Both the position numbers and the translations under genes were made by a program. Below, piece by piece: positions 40,682-50,075 of a DNA stretch of 64,000 nt (position 1 is its first letter; every line of letters starts with the position of its first letter). The notes beneath the pieces were generated by a model that saw nothing but the letters and a program-made list of their open reading frames with translations, was not told the origin of the DNA and searched no databases. The stretch is from Trichosporon coremiiforme (Eukaryota > Basidiomycota > Tremellomycetes > Trichosporonales > Trichosporonaceae), in contig BCJJ01000007.1 of the NCBI GenBank assembly GCA_039545355.1, positions 62,001 through 126,000 on the forward strand. Direction: 5' to 3'.

Positions 40682-42986
40682 ATGGGCAACAACGGAAAGG
40701 ACGCCCAGACCAGCGCCGCCGACCGCGTCAAGCACCACGGCAACCAGATCGGCGGCTTCAGCAACCCCAACCACCTCAAGTTTGTCGCCAAGCTCCCCAA
40801 GGGCCTCCCCGTCCACATCACCCCGCTCAACCCCGTCAACTTCCTCCTCCGCTCCGCCTTCATCCGCCCCCACCGCATTGCCATGAAGCACCCCGCCATC
40901 GGCGTCGAGTGGACCTATGCTGAGTGGTGAGTTCTTTCCCCGGAGTATATGAGTGCTCCGAATACGCATACCGTTAGATCCGCGGAGCTCGGCGCCGGGG
41001 CGGCCGGGGCAACCTAGTGGGAGACCCCAGAGCGAGGTCGACGGAGTGTCCTACGTCGTCAGCCACGGCCTCCACCTGCGGCGTCCACCGTTCGATCGCG
41101 AGCTATCAGTGGCTCGTAATGGCGGGGTCATGTCTCCGGCCACTGCCAGCGACTCGCTCGGACACGCCCGAATGCGGGGTAAGCGCCTCGTGGAGCAGGA
41201 CAATTGCCGCAGCGTCGAATCATGGGTGGATCCGCGACATTAGCGAGATTTGCCCGACGCACCACCCGCTAGCCGAGAACTTTGTCCTCCTCCACATGTG
41301 TTGGAGCTACTTGGCAAGGAACTGCTGGTGCTCGTGCAGATTGCATCGCATCGCGTGGAGTGTGCGCAATACATGGCGTGCATAGCTCGCCCGGCTTCGC
41401 TCGCTGGTGCGCTCGCGCGCAATGCATCCCCACGACTTGCCCCACTGAGGACGATCAGCTGACCCAGCAGGGCCATGCGCGTGTGCGCGCTTGCCTACGC
41501 GCTCAAGAAGAAGGGCATCAAGCGCGGGGACCGTGTCGCCGTCATCTGCCCGAACGTGCCCATGATCTTGGACATGATCCAGGCCGTTCCGGCCGTGCAC
41601 GCCATCATTGTGCCGCTCAACATCCGCCTCACGGTCCCCGAGGTCGACTACATTCTCGAGCACTCTGGCTCCAAGCTCCTGATCGTGGACCACGAGTTTG
41701 CCCACCTCGCCAAGAACTTCCAGGGCGAGGTCATTGTATCCAAGGACTCTGGTGGCCGCGACCCGACCGACGCGTACGAGCAGTTCATCGAGACGGGCAA
41801 GTACGACGCCGACTTCATCGGATGGCAGGGCCTCGAGCTCATCGACGACGAGGACGCGGGCCTCGCCATCTGCTACACCTCTGGCACGACTGGTCGCCCG
41901 AAGGGTGTCCTCACGACCTTCCGCGGCACCTACCTCGGTGCGCTCGGCAACGCGTTCAGCGCCAAGATGGACAACGAGTCCAACTACCTCTGGATCCTTC
42001 CTGCTTTCCACGCCCTCGGCTGGTGTTTCCCCTTTGCGATCACGGCCGCGACGAGTGGACAGGTGTGCCTCCGTTCTGTGGGCGACTACAGCCCGATCTG
42101 GGAGTCGATCGGCCGCGATAAGATCTCGGTGTACTGTGCCGCCCCCACGGTGCAGATCGGCATCATCAACCACCCCTCTGCGCGACCCGTGGACCACGAC
42201 ATCCGCACTCTCGTGGCCGGCGCTGCGCCCTCCGCCTTCCTCATCAACACGCTCGAGACCAAGCTCAACATCAAGGTCGTGCACGTCTACGGCCTGACCG
42301 AGACGTATGGGCCGATCACGAACAATGTCGAGCAGCCCGAGTGGAAGGTCGAGCTGACGCAGGAGGAGTTCTACAAGCGCAAGGCGATGCAGGGCCACGC
42401 CTTTATCACGGCCGACGAGTGCCGTGTCATCCGCCCCGAGTCCTCCGCGGCCGACGGGTACGAGGACGTGAACCCCGACGGACACGAGGTGGGCGAGATT
42501 GTGATGCGCGGCAACATCGCGCTGAAGGAGTACTGGAACGACCCCGAGGCGACGGCCAAGGCGTTCGAGGGCGGGTGGTTCCACTCTGGCGACCTGGCGG
42601 TCCGTATGCCCTACGGCATGATATCGATCCAGGACCGAAGCAAGGACATCATCATCTCTGGCGGCGAGAACGCGTCGTCGCTCTCCATCGAGGCGGCCAT
42701 CTACCAGCACCCCGACGTGCTGGAGTGTGCTGTCGTCGCGCGCCCGCATGAGAAGTACGGCGAGCGCGCACACGCCTTCATCATTCTCCGCCCCCACGTT
42801 CAGGCCAAGTGGGACGGCAAGCCTGATGCTTTCGCCGCCGAACTGAAGGAGTTCTGCAAGCCCCTCCTCCCCGGCTTCGCGCGCCCGGAGTGGGTCGAAA
42901 TCACGACCGACCTGCCCAAGACCTCGACAGGCAAGATCCAGAAGCACGAGCTGAGGAAGCGCTTCCCTCGCATTGGTGTGCAGTAA
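40682..42986 (+). CDS. AMP-forming acyl-CoA ligase (ANL superfamily)
   Basis: Exon 1 (40682-40926) and exon 2 (41471-42986) are joined so that TG|G restores TYAEWAMRVCALAYALKKKG, the expected start of the AMP-binding domain. The product is 586 residues. Motifs are the P-loop YTSGTTGRPKGV (about 217), VYGLTETYGP, GWFHSGDL and the hinge/catalytic Lys region PKTSTGKIQKHELRKR. The reaction is acid plus ATP plus CoA to acyl-CoA, most likely on medium- or short-chain or aryl acids; specificity cannot be read. The N-terminal 30 residues have no clear targeting signal, and the end GVQ is not PTS1. The 544-nt intron (GTGAGT...GCTGAC...CAG) is over ten times the local norm. Confidence 0.88.
40927..41470 (+). 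other. Unusually long 544-nt intron of the acyl-CoA ligase gene
   Basis: The donor GTGAGT and the branch/acceptor CAGCTGACCCAGCAG are canonical. No coding exon, snoRNA box pair or repeat could be recognised inside. Confidence 0.65.
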
Positions 42987-44115
42987 GCGACTTGGTGCGG
43001 ATCGGCGCTGGCGCGCCTCACCGCCTCATGTGCAACGAGGAGGTAGTCAAGGCCCCAAGGCTGGAATGCCGAGGCCGCGAGCCAACGTCCCCCCAGCAGC
43101 GAGTTGTGATAGAGGAGTCTAGAGCAAGAGCAGACGGGCACGCCGTCTGTCGTGGAAGAAGCAATCGCGTCCCAGGACCCCACCGGGGACGTCTAATCAT
43201 GTGCAACTTGTCTCCCGAGTTCGAGTTGTAGTTTAAAAATCGTCAAGAAGAAATAGTCCGAAGTCCAAAGTTGAAGAGAGAAGTTGATCTTGGTCATTCA
43301 TTATATCTTGATATGTTAGCCCCGTAGTCGGGGTGGTAGATACCATGCATAGGTCTCACGAATCCAGCAATGAGCACAGTTGCGGCAATCCTGCCCGTTA
43401 GTTCCCCCGCAAGCCTCCAGAAGGAGTGTGACCATGACTCCCAATGATAACGCACAAGTCTTCGTCGCCACTATCGTGTCGCCGACGCTTAGTGTGCTCG
43501 CTTAAGACCCTCCAACACCTCACCATGCCTTGTAAAAGCCTCAGTGGGCTAGGCACTACGGCTTGGCTCCACCGAGCTTCGGTCCTCATGTCTGGCCTCG
43601 TGACGGCTCGGCGTGGGGCACATGTGCTCCACGCCCTGTGTCCGAGTCCCCCGAGCGATCCCAGTTGTCGCTCTCTCTTTCGAACATGGAACATGGGTAG
43701 GAGACAACGCCCAGTCACATCTGCAGTGAGCTCAGCCGGGAAGCTCACGACAGTGTTCCCATTCCCCTCCCATTCATCCAACGACCCCACTATCTTATCG
43801 ACGTGCGCCACCGTGAGAATGCAAATCGTGAGCAGGTGACTCTCAGCCCCGCATGCAGCATGGCCCATTTCCCACACTTCGGTTGTGGAATGCAGCAGCC
43901 AACGATGTCATCTGTGCCTGGCGATTGCGAGCTTATGTCCTCGGTCCGAGTCTTGGTCACTGGGCCACTGGGTCATGACGGCGGAGTGCATGTGCTCCGA
44001 GATCTGAGTCTCTTGCGCCATATAATTCTCTCCGGAGGCCTGGGAAGCCCCACTCCGTCCACTCCGCACCGTTCTCCACCCCACCACTCACGATCACTAC
44101 AGACCTACAGACAGC
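42987..44115. other. Intergenic, no gene seen
   Basis: A short hairpin CCCCGTAGTCGGGG at about 43320-43333 lies some 340 bp past the ligase stop. TATAAT at 44021 lies 95 bp before the next gene. Confidence 0.5.
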
Positions 44116-44955
44116 ATGCTGTGGACATCACTCGCCTTCATCGCAACAGCAGCCGCGCAGTCCGAATACCCTCTCGCCTGGGGCTCGGCCTCGCCCCTCG
44201 AGCAGTGCCGTCCGGCAACGCTGCGCTGGTCCGGCGGGCAGGGCCCCTACACTCTCCGTGTAGCCGAGTGGGACGCAGCCAAGGGCGGCGCGACGCTGGG
44301 ACCCTTGCGGCGGGTACTCGCGCAGACGTACGCGGTCGTCTACGACTGGGACGTCGACTACGCGCGCGGCACGCGGCTGTACGTCGAAGTCATTGACGAC
44401 AGAGGCTCTGTCGCAGCGCCAACGCAGGCGCTGACTGTCGGCGACGGCCCCTCGAGTTGCAGTCTCTGGACCCCGCCCACAGTCTACGTCGGCAACCAGC
44501 CGGGCGTCACGCCCCTCAGCTCAGCGAAGAACGCACTCGCCTCGGCGAGCTCCGCCGCCGGCGTCGTCCCTGCCTGGGCGAGCGGCGTCAAAGGCACCCC
44601 GGCGAGCGCGATGGCCTCTGCGACCTCCCGGAGCGCGCGGCCGTACGACGGCGGGCCGATGTCGATGCGCGAGCCGCAGACGGGCGACCCCATCCCCCGT
44701 CCAGCAGCCCAGGAACACCACGGGCCCAATGTCGGCCTCATCATCGGAACGACGGTGGCCGGTGTGGTCGTGCTGGCTGTCATACTCGCGCTGGCGGCCT
44801 GGGTGCACAGCCTGAGGAAGAAGAACAAGGCTCTCCGCGCTAGGGTCGCGGCGCTGGAGGCCGAGGCGCCGGTGCTCAAGTACAAGGAGGCCGTGGGTGA
44901 GAAGAGCATGAGCGCGAGGTCTTCGTCGGAGCACTCGTCCGCGACCTGCGTTTGA
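44116..44955 (+). CDS. Single-pass membrane protein with W-S-G-G ectodomain motif, copy 1
   Basis: Single exon, 279 residues. A signal peptide (MLWTSLAFIATAAAQS) is followed by an about 110-residue ectodomain with the motif EQCRPATLRWSGGQGPYTLRV and a later Cys (SSCSLW). A Ser/Ala/Pro-rich stalk leads to one TM helix (GLIIGTTVAGVVVLAVILAL, about 211-230), and a short cytosolic tail has a coiled-coil-like KKNKALRARVAALEAE. The type I topology is inferred. The motif C-x5-7-W-[ST]-G-G-x-x-P-[FY] recurs in the genes at 45246 and 48232. It is probably a beta-sandwich cell-surface protein; no function can be assigned. Confidence 0.75.
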   Translation: MLWTSLAFIATAAAQSEYPLAWGSASPLEQCRPATLRWSGGQGPYTLRVAEWDAAKGGATLGPLRRVLAQTYAVVYDWDVDYARGTRLYVEVIDDRGSVAAPTQALTVGDGPSSCSLWTPPTVYVGNQPGVTPLSSAKNALASASSAAGVVPAWASGVKGTPASAMASATSRSARPYDGGPMSMREPQTGDPIPRPAAQEHHGPNVGLIIGTTVAGVVVLAVILALAAWVHSLRKKNKALRARVAALEAEAPVLKYKEAVGEKSMSARSSSEHSSATCV

Positions 44956-45245
44956 CTCCAGGGTCTTGAGGTCGGCGTCGGATCCGGAGCCCGGGGGGAG
45001 GGTGCCGGGTCTTGGCACCGGGACGGAGGTGAGGAATGGGAGGAATCGAGAATGAGGGTCCGTGGCTTGTGATGGCGTTTTCCGACTCGCCCTGTGCAGT
45101 GTCGTGCAGAAGGTCCGAAGAATGTAACCGCGTCTCGCCTCGCATACTAGCGCGTCGAGCGAATGCGCGGGTTGTAACTCGATAACATCGATCGATCCAT
45201 TGCCTTTTGTTCTTGCTCTTATAATGCACCCATAACACCTCGACC

Positions 45246-46139
45246 ATGAACCAGAGCCACGGCATCACGGGCGAGGTCATCGTCCAGTCCCTCTCGCCGC
45301 TCGTGCAGTGCGGCCCCGCCAATGCGACCTGGACGGGCGGCCAGCCGCCCTTCGAAGTGCAGGCCTATGCTTTGTTCAGTAACGCGCCGCGCGTGGTTGC
45401 GCGCACGAACGAGTCCCACGCCGAGTGGATCTGCGACTATCCCGCCGGCACCAACGTCGCCATCACGGTGTGGGACAAGCGCAACGAAAGCATCTACTAC
45501 GGCTACGTGCCCGACAATGTGGTCGCGAACGGGACGAGCGAGTGTCTCGTCTCGAACGCGACTGCAACACACGCGATCGATGACTTGCGGCCGACACCTA
45601 GTTCGTCATCCGCCTCCGCCTCCGCCTCCGCCTCCGCTTCTTCTTCGAGTGCCTCCAGTTCAGCCTCGCCATCACCATCAGCCTCAAGTGCGGCAGCGAC
45701 CGCCAAGGCCGGATCCTCCAACACGGGCGCAATCGCCGGCGGAGTCGTCGGCGGTGTAGTCGGTGCGCTCCTGATAGCCGCCCTTCTGTTCTGGCTGTAC
45801 CGCCGCAACCGCCGGCGCGAGCCCGAGGAGACGGAGAAGTTTGAGATCGAAGAGGACCTCGAACCGACGCCCATCACGCCGTTCGCCCAGCAGCCTGCGC
45901 GGGATGGACCACCAGCCGACCCCGTCGCCGCCAAGATGCGCGACGCTGGGTACACCACCGGCGCTAGCGCGGGATCGAGCCTCCCGCCGCCGACACCGAG
46001 CACCGTCTCCGCTGCCCCGCCATCTCTCCCTCTCAGCCCCATGAGTCCGACGAACCGGGCGTTCCCCGCCCATGCGGAGGATGCGGGGCCAGCACAGCCC
46101 GAGCAGCTGCCGCCGATGTACGGTAACTGGAAGACATAG
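45246..46139 (+). CDS. Single-pass membrane protein with W-T-G-G ectodomain motif, copy 2
   Basis: Single exon, 297 residues. The ectodomain reads LSPLVQCGPANATWTGGQPPFEVQ and ends at ECLVS, with several N-glycosylation sequons. It is followed by an (Ala-Ser)n linker coded by a 6-bp microsatellite, a Gly-rich TM helix (GAIAGGVVGGVVGALLIAAL) and a basic stop-transfer RRNRRR. The cytosolic tail is acidic then Pro-rich. Unlike its neighbours it has no signal peptide: the frame starts MNQSHGITGEVIVQS. No upstream exon with a signal is found, and TATAAT lies only 26 bp before the ATG. The true start may therefore be missing or the copy may be truncated. Confidence 0.68.
   Translation: MNQSHGITGEVIVQSLSPLVQCGPANATWTGGQPPFEVQAYALFSNAPRVVARTNESHAEWICDYPAGTNVAITVWDKRNESIYYGYVPDNVVANGTSECLVSNATATHAIDDLRPTPSSSSASASASASASSSSASSSASPSPSASSAAATAKAGSSNTGAIAGGVVGGVVGALLIAALLFWLYRRNRRREPEETEKFEIEEDLEPTPITPFAQQPARDGPPADPVAAKMRDAGYTTGASAGSSLPPPTPSTVSAAPPSLPLSPMSPTNRAFPAHAEDAGPAQPEQLPPMYGNWKT
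45611..45640 (+). repeat. 6-bp microsatellite coding Ala-Ser
   Basis: Five tandem CGCCTC-type units (the last one CGCTTC) lie in the linker of the membrane protein. Confidence 0.75.
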
Positions 46140-46947
46140 GCTAGTTTATGTTGCTGGCCGTCTGCGGTGCCAAGACGGGTACCAACCTCGGACACAACAC
46201 GTTCCTTCGTTTCTCCGCACCTTCAATCTCTTGGGTAGTCGGGCTCTGATCATTTCTAGGTTTCACCGTTGGTTTATAATCGTACCGCGGATATGCAGGC
46301 CGATCCGCAGCATCCGCAGTGCACTTCACGCCGTTATCTGACTCTAGCGCAAACTCCTCTCACCACAGTATATACCACCAGCGGATGTCCCGTGCGACGA
46401 TGCCCCGACCACACCCTCGCATTCTTCCGAACCCCTACTGTCGTGCGCGCTGTCGTGCTCATCGTACCTCTTCCTCACCAGTTACGAACGCACCCCCTGC
46501 AGCTGGATCGACCACGATCTCGCAGCTTTGCAGATTCCCCGCCTTCCGCAGCTAACGCTTGAAAAAGGACTGTAAGCTGTCCACGAACAGAGCACGTCCG
46601 CGCGAGAACACGAGCATGCCCCCGCCATCGCCCATTTCCCGCCCCGTCGACCCCGTCCGCATGATATGCCGACTTCGGCCCCTCACCCGGCGATGCCAAG
46701 CACGCACGCCCCGACAGGCCTGGTCGCCTGATCGCGCAGAGGCTGAAGCATGAGGCTGTCCTCAGAAGGTGGTCGACCAGGTACGGGGCGGTGCGTCTGC
46801 GCGCGTGTGTCTGCCCGTGCGCCACCGTCGGTCATATATAGCGGCGTGCTACGCAGCACTCATGCCGCCTCCAAAACGTCGTTCGTTCATTACACTTCGA
46901 CACCTTCGCCTCTCCGATAGTCGTTCGGAAGCGCAGACCGGACCGAC
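46140..46947. other. Intergenic, no gene seen
   Basis: TATATA at 46835-46840 lies about 110 bp before the next ATG. The small ORFs are unsupported. Confidence 0.5.
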
Positions 46948-47973
46948 ATGGACCCCGACATGAAGGCGCGGGAGTGGCGGGGGCACGACGACGCGGGCAT
47001 GGGCGGCGAGGAGGGCCGAGTGGCCACGCCGCCGGCGCCCAACGCTCCAGACGCAGGGTACCAGCTCGAAGCCGCGGCCGACGTCCCAGGCGTCATTCCC
47101 GGGGTCACTCCCGGCGTCGTTCCAGGCGTTGTTCCCGGCGAGCTACCACCATCACCGACCATTGGCGAAGAGGAGATCGCTCACATCCACCAGTCCACCG
47201 ACACCTACGCTTCAAACTACATCGCGCCGGGGCCCACGTCTCGCCCCGCTGACCCGCACGCTGAGCTCGCAGAGCAGGCCACGCCCGCGGCATTAGGAAC
47301 GGCGTCGAGCTCCGTCAACGCACAGGTGGCCACCCCGGCGGCATCGACCTCGCAAGCGCTGGCAGATGTTCCTTCACCATCATCCACTGCCCCATTGACA
47401 AACGTCATGCCCCCCTCTTCGGCAGGGCCTTCCCACCACCCGCACAAAACAATGCTCGGCACACCGTCAGTCGAGATCATCACCGTGACCGCATCAGCGC
47501 CCTCCGCCGCCGCAAGCTCAAGCACACCCGTCGGCGCAATCATAGGCGGCGTCTTCGGTTTCCTCGCCCTCTTCGCGCTCCTCGGTGCCGGCGTCCTGTT
47601 CTTCCGCCGCAAGCGGCGCCGTTATGCCCCCCTGAAGCCCCTTCCGCCCGAGAGCAGGCCGTTCGTGGAACCCTTCGAGGCGCCCGACAGTCCCTCTGTT
47701 GGCGGGGTTGTGCGCAAGAGTATGACGGACACGGTGCTTGTGCCAACGGAACGGAGCGCGGGGTTCGCCGGCGCGCCGAGGGCGAGGGACTCGATGGACC
47801 TGAGTCAGTTGAATCAGGCGCATTTGCTCGAACTCGCGGAGAGGGAGCAGAGGGAGCAGATGCTCGGTGCTGATGCAGATACGCCTGGCGCTGGGCCGAG
47901 TCGGACGACGGGGAGCGGATCCTCTGACCAACGATATGATCCGCCCGCATACGCCAGTTGGCCACAACATTAG
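46948..47973 (+). CDS. Single-pass membrane protein with PGV repeats
   Basis: Single exon, 341 residues. It has no signal peptide and no W-S-G-G domain. The N-terminal part holds a 12-bp (four-residue) repeat reading PGVIPGVTPGVVPGVVPGEL, then an Ala/Ser/Thr/Pro-rich stretch, a TM helix (GAIIGGVFGFLALFALLGAGVLFF) and a basic RRKRRR anchor. The tail includes a Glu/Gln-rich helix (LLELAEREQREQM) and ends PPAYASWPQH. The TM plus tail resembles that of the gene at 45246 (Pro-rich end, PP-Y), so it may be a family member that lost or exchanged its ectodomain. Function unknown. Confidence 0.68.
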   Translation: MDPDMKAREWRGHDDAGMGGEEGRVATPPAPNAPDAGYQLEAAADVPGVIPGVTPGVVPGVVPGELPPSPTIGEEEIAHIHQSTDTYASNYIAPGPTSRPADPHAELAEQATPAALGTASSSVNAQVATPAASTSQALADVPSPSSTAPLTNVMPPSSAGPSHHPHKTMLGTPSVEIITVTASAPSAAASSSTPVGAIIGGVFGFLALFALLGAGVLFFRRKRRRYAPLKPLPPESRPFVEPFEAPDSPSVGGVVRKSMTDTVLVPTERSAGFAGAPRARDSMDLSQLNQAHLLELAEREQREQMLGADADTPGAGPSRTTGSGSSDQRYDPPAYASWPQH

Positions 47974-48231
47974 ACGGGAGACTAGACTGTGCTATAGGCA
48001 GTATGAGAGATGTATAGGACTCTGACCATGACACAGGACGTGACGTTGCGGGTGTGACAGGCTCGGGCTCGGCCTGGACGGCGAGCCATTGTGAAGACAC
48101 CATGTGTGACCAACTGGGAGAATGCCAGTTGTCCGCAACAACCCTTTTGTTTACACCCCATGTCCTGGAGTCCATTGTTGAACGTGGTGGCGAGCAACAA
48201 CATCTCACCACATCCCATCTCCTCGGGATGA
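47974..48231. other. Short intergenic
   Basis: No gene is seen; this is the promoter of the next gene. Confidence 0.4.
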
Positions 48232-49182
48232 ATGTTCCCACTAAGCCATTCACTCACACTAATGCTTGGCTTGTTGCTGACGCTGCCGGCGGCGTCGGTG
48301 CCGCTCCTCGTCTCGGTCCGCCTCCCTCTCAAATCGCCTTCTGCCGACCCCTCGACCGAGACCTCGACGTTGACTACCTCGACCGACTCTCCGACAGCGA
48401 CTACGACTTACCCCATGACTACTGCTTCCACCGCAATCTCAACGTGTACAGCCGCACTGTCCTGGGTCCCACTGCCCACGTTCAAAGAGTGTGCCGAGGT
48501 CCAGCTGCGCTGGTCCGGCGGCCTGGCCCCCTTCAGCGTCCAATTGCGCGCGCGCACCGTGTCCGAGGTGCTATTCTCAAACCTAACTGGAAGAGAAGCG
48601 GCCTGGGAGTGTAGGTACAAGCGGGGCAGCTGGCTCGAGTTCGCCGTAGCTGGACAGGATGGGGTGTGGAAACCGACGGTCCGCGAGGAATACGTCGAGT
48701 CGGGGCCTGGGGCCTGTGGGGCGTTTTATCCGCCTGAGCCAGTTGATGAGATGCATCGGGTTGGAGGAGCTGAGGGGGATGGGAAGGGGGAGGAGGGGTA
48801 TGAGAGTGGTGGGAGTGGCTATGGGCTCGATGGAGGAGCACAGGCAGCGACGGGTAGTGTTGGAGCTGAGTCGAGTTCGTCGTCGGCGGCTCGGGTTGGT
48901 ACTTCGAACTCGACAGTACCGACATGGAGCGTGCTCGGCAATGTCGCGACATCTATTCCAGAGACTCCATCCACTTCGTCCACCTTGTCCACCTTGTCCA
49001 CATCTACTACAGCCACGTCGAGCACCTCGTCTCGAACCCGTTCCCTCGGCTCCATCCCTCTCTCAACGCTCGCAAGGCACCCACCCCCCAGTTCTGCAGA
49101 GGAAGCGACCGCCACGCTCGGCGCCGTCACTGCCTCCCGCGCCACCACCTCAGAGAGCTCTACCTCGACTCCCTTCTCTTGA
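48232..49182 (+). CDS. Secreted/membrane protein with W-S-G-G motif, copy 3, stopped before its TM helix
   Basis: The ORF of 316 residues starts with a signal peptide (MFPLSHSLTLMLGLLLTLPA), a Thr/Ser-rich stretch, the ectodomain motif KECAEVQLRWSGGLAPFSVQ and a paired Cys (GACGAFYPP). A Ser/Thr-rich stalk with STLSTLSTST repeats follows. It ends at TGA (49180-49182) after STSTPFS. The same frame continues at once as AVLAGLAAVIAGLALLATVAWYLLRR, an obvious TM helix with stop-transfer. The stop thus turns a type I membrane protein into a secreted one, unless it is read through, edited, or a sequence error. No plausible intron removes the TGA. Confidence 0.7.
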   Translation: MFPLSHSLTLMLGLLLTLPAASVPLLVSVRLPLKSPSADPSTETSTLTTSTDSPTATTTYPMTTASTAISTCTAALSWVPLPTFKECAEVQLRWSGGLAPFSVQLRARTVSEVLFSNLTGREAAWECRYKRGSWLEFAVAGQDGVWKPTVREEYVESGPGACGAFYPPEPVDEMHRVGGAEGDGKGEEGYESGGSGYGLDGGAQAATGSVGAESSSSSAARVGTSNSTVPTWSVLGNVATSIPETPSTSSTLSTLSTSTTATSSTSSRTRSLGSIPLSTLARHPPPSSAEEATATLGAVTASRATTSESSTSTPFS

Positions 49183-49494
49183 GCTGTTCTAGCCGGTCTA
49201 GCAGCAGTGATAGCAGGTCTGGCCCTCCTTGCCACGGTCGCGTGGTATCTGCTGCGTCGTCTTAAACGTCCTCCCACCCCAGACACCGGCACTGAGTCCG
49301 AGAAAAAGGCAAAGCGAGTCCCGCCTCCACACGACCTGACTCGGCCCGGTTCCGTCCCGACACCCACCACGCCTACGTCCTCCCGAGCATTCGCGGCGGC
49401 TTCACTTACAACGCCCACCGTGCTCGTGAGGGGGAGATCTACAGTGATACCGAGGGAAACGAAAGCCTCAACTTCGCCGTTCAGCATTCTGTGA
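49183..49494 (+). pseudogene. TM helix and cytosolic tail continuing in frame after the TGA
   Basis: 103 codons in the same frame as the upstream ORF encode a TM helix, basic residues and a Pro/Thr-rich tail ending TSPFSIL. This matches the TM-tail layout of the two related genes upstream and would complete a 420-residue protein if the TGA were sense. Confidence 0.6.
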
Positions 49495-50075
49495 CCGAAC
49501 TATCTGCGCCGCGCCGCGCCGTTCAAACTGAGGCGACAGCCTCCCGTGCCCCTCTCTGCCCAGGCTGCGCAGGCATAGGAGACCGACCGACTTCGCGCGC
49601 CAGTTGACGCCCGTCACCCCTTTCCCACTCGACCTCGGGTCCACGCGACAAGATGGCGGCGGGCCGTATCCATCCTTCGTCAAACCTAGAGTACTGGTTC
49701 CAACGCCGTATATTGGACGTGCGGCGCGCGGATGGGTCACGGCGGGGTGTTCCTCACCGACGTAACACCGACGACGAGGAGAGCATGATCGCTTCGCCGT
49801 TTGAAGGAGGACCTTCTAGACGAGAGGGGGCGCTCGCATGTTGCGCTGGCACACCGCCTTCGTACGAGGTCGCATGTGCTTGGACACCTGGCGACATGCG
49901 TCCGCAAAGGGGAGGGATGGTTTGAGGGCTGTCACGGTGCCATTGTCCGTTTCAGCTCGGAACGTGAATGCCATACCTTGCAGACGATGTCATGCAGACC
50001 GTGTACAGAGGTGATTATAAACAAGGAGGTTACGAGGATTGCATAGAGAGTGACAAGAAAGGTAGAGAGTGTGAT
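49495..50075. other. Intergenic between convergent genes
   Basis: No supported gene; these are the 3' flanks of two converging genes. Confidence 0.5.

Noticed and set aside
41307..42947. 546-codon open frame on the minus strand
   Set aside because: It is antisense to the acyl-CoA ligase and has no domain.
43320..43333. CCCCGTAGTCGGGG hairpin as a tRNA or terminator
   Set aside because: The flanks do not form a tRNA cloverleaf, and Pol II genes here need no such terminator.
49124..49194. An intron that would remove the TGA at 49180
   Set aside because: The only GT upstream within reach (GTCACT) is a poor donor, there is no CTRAY branch site before the AGs, and the frame is continuous anyway.
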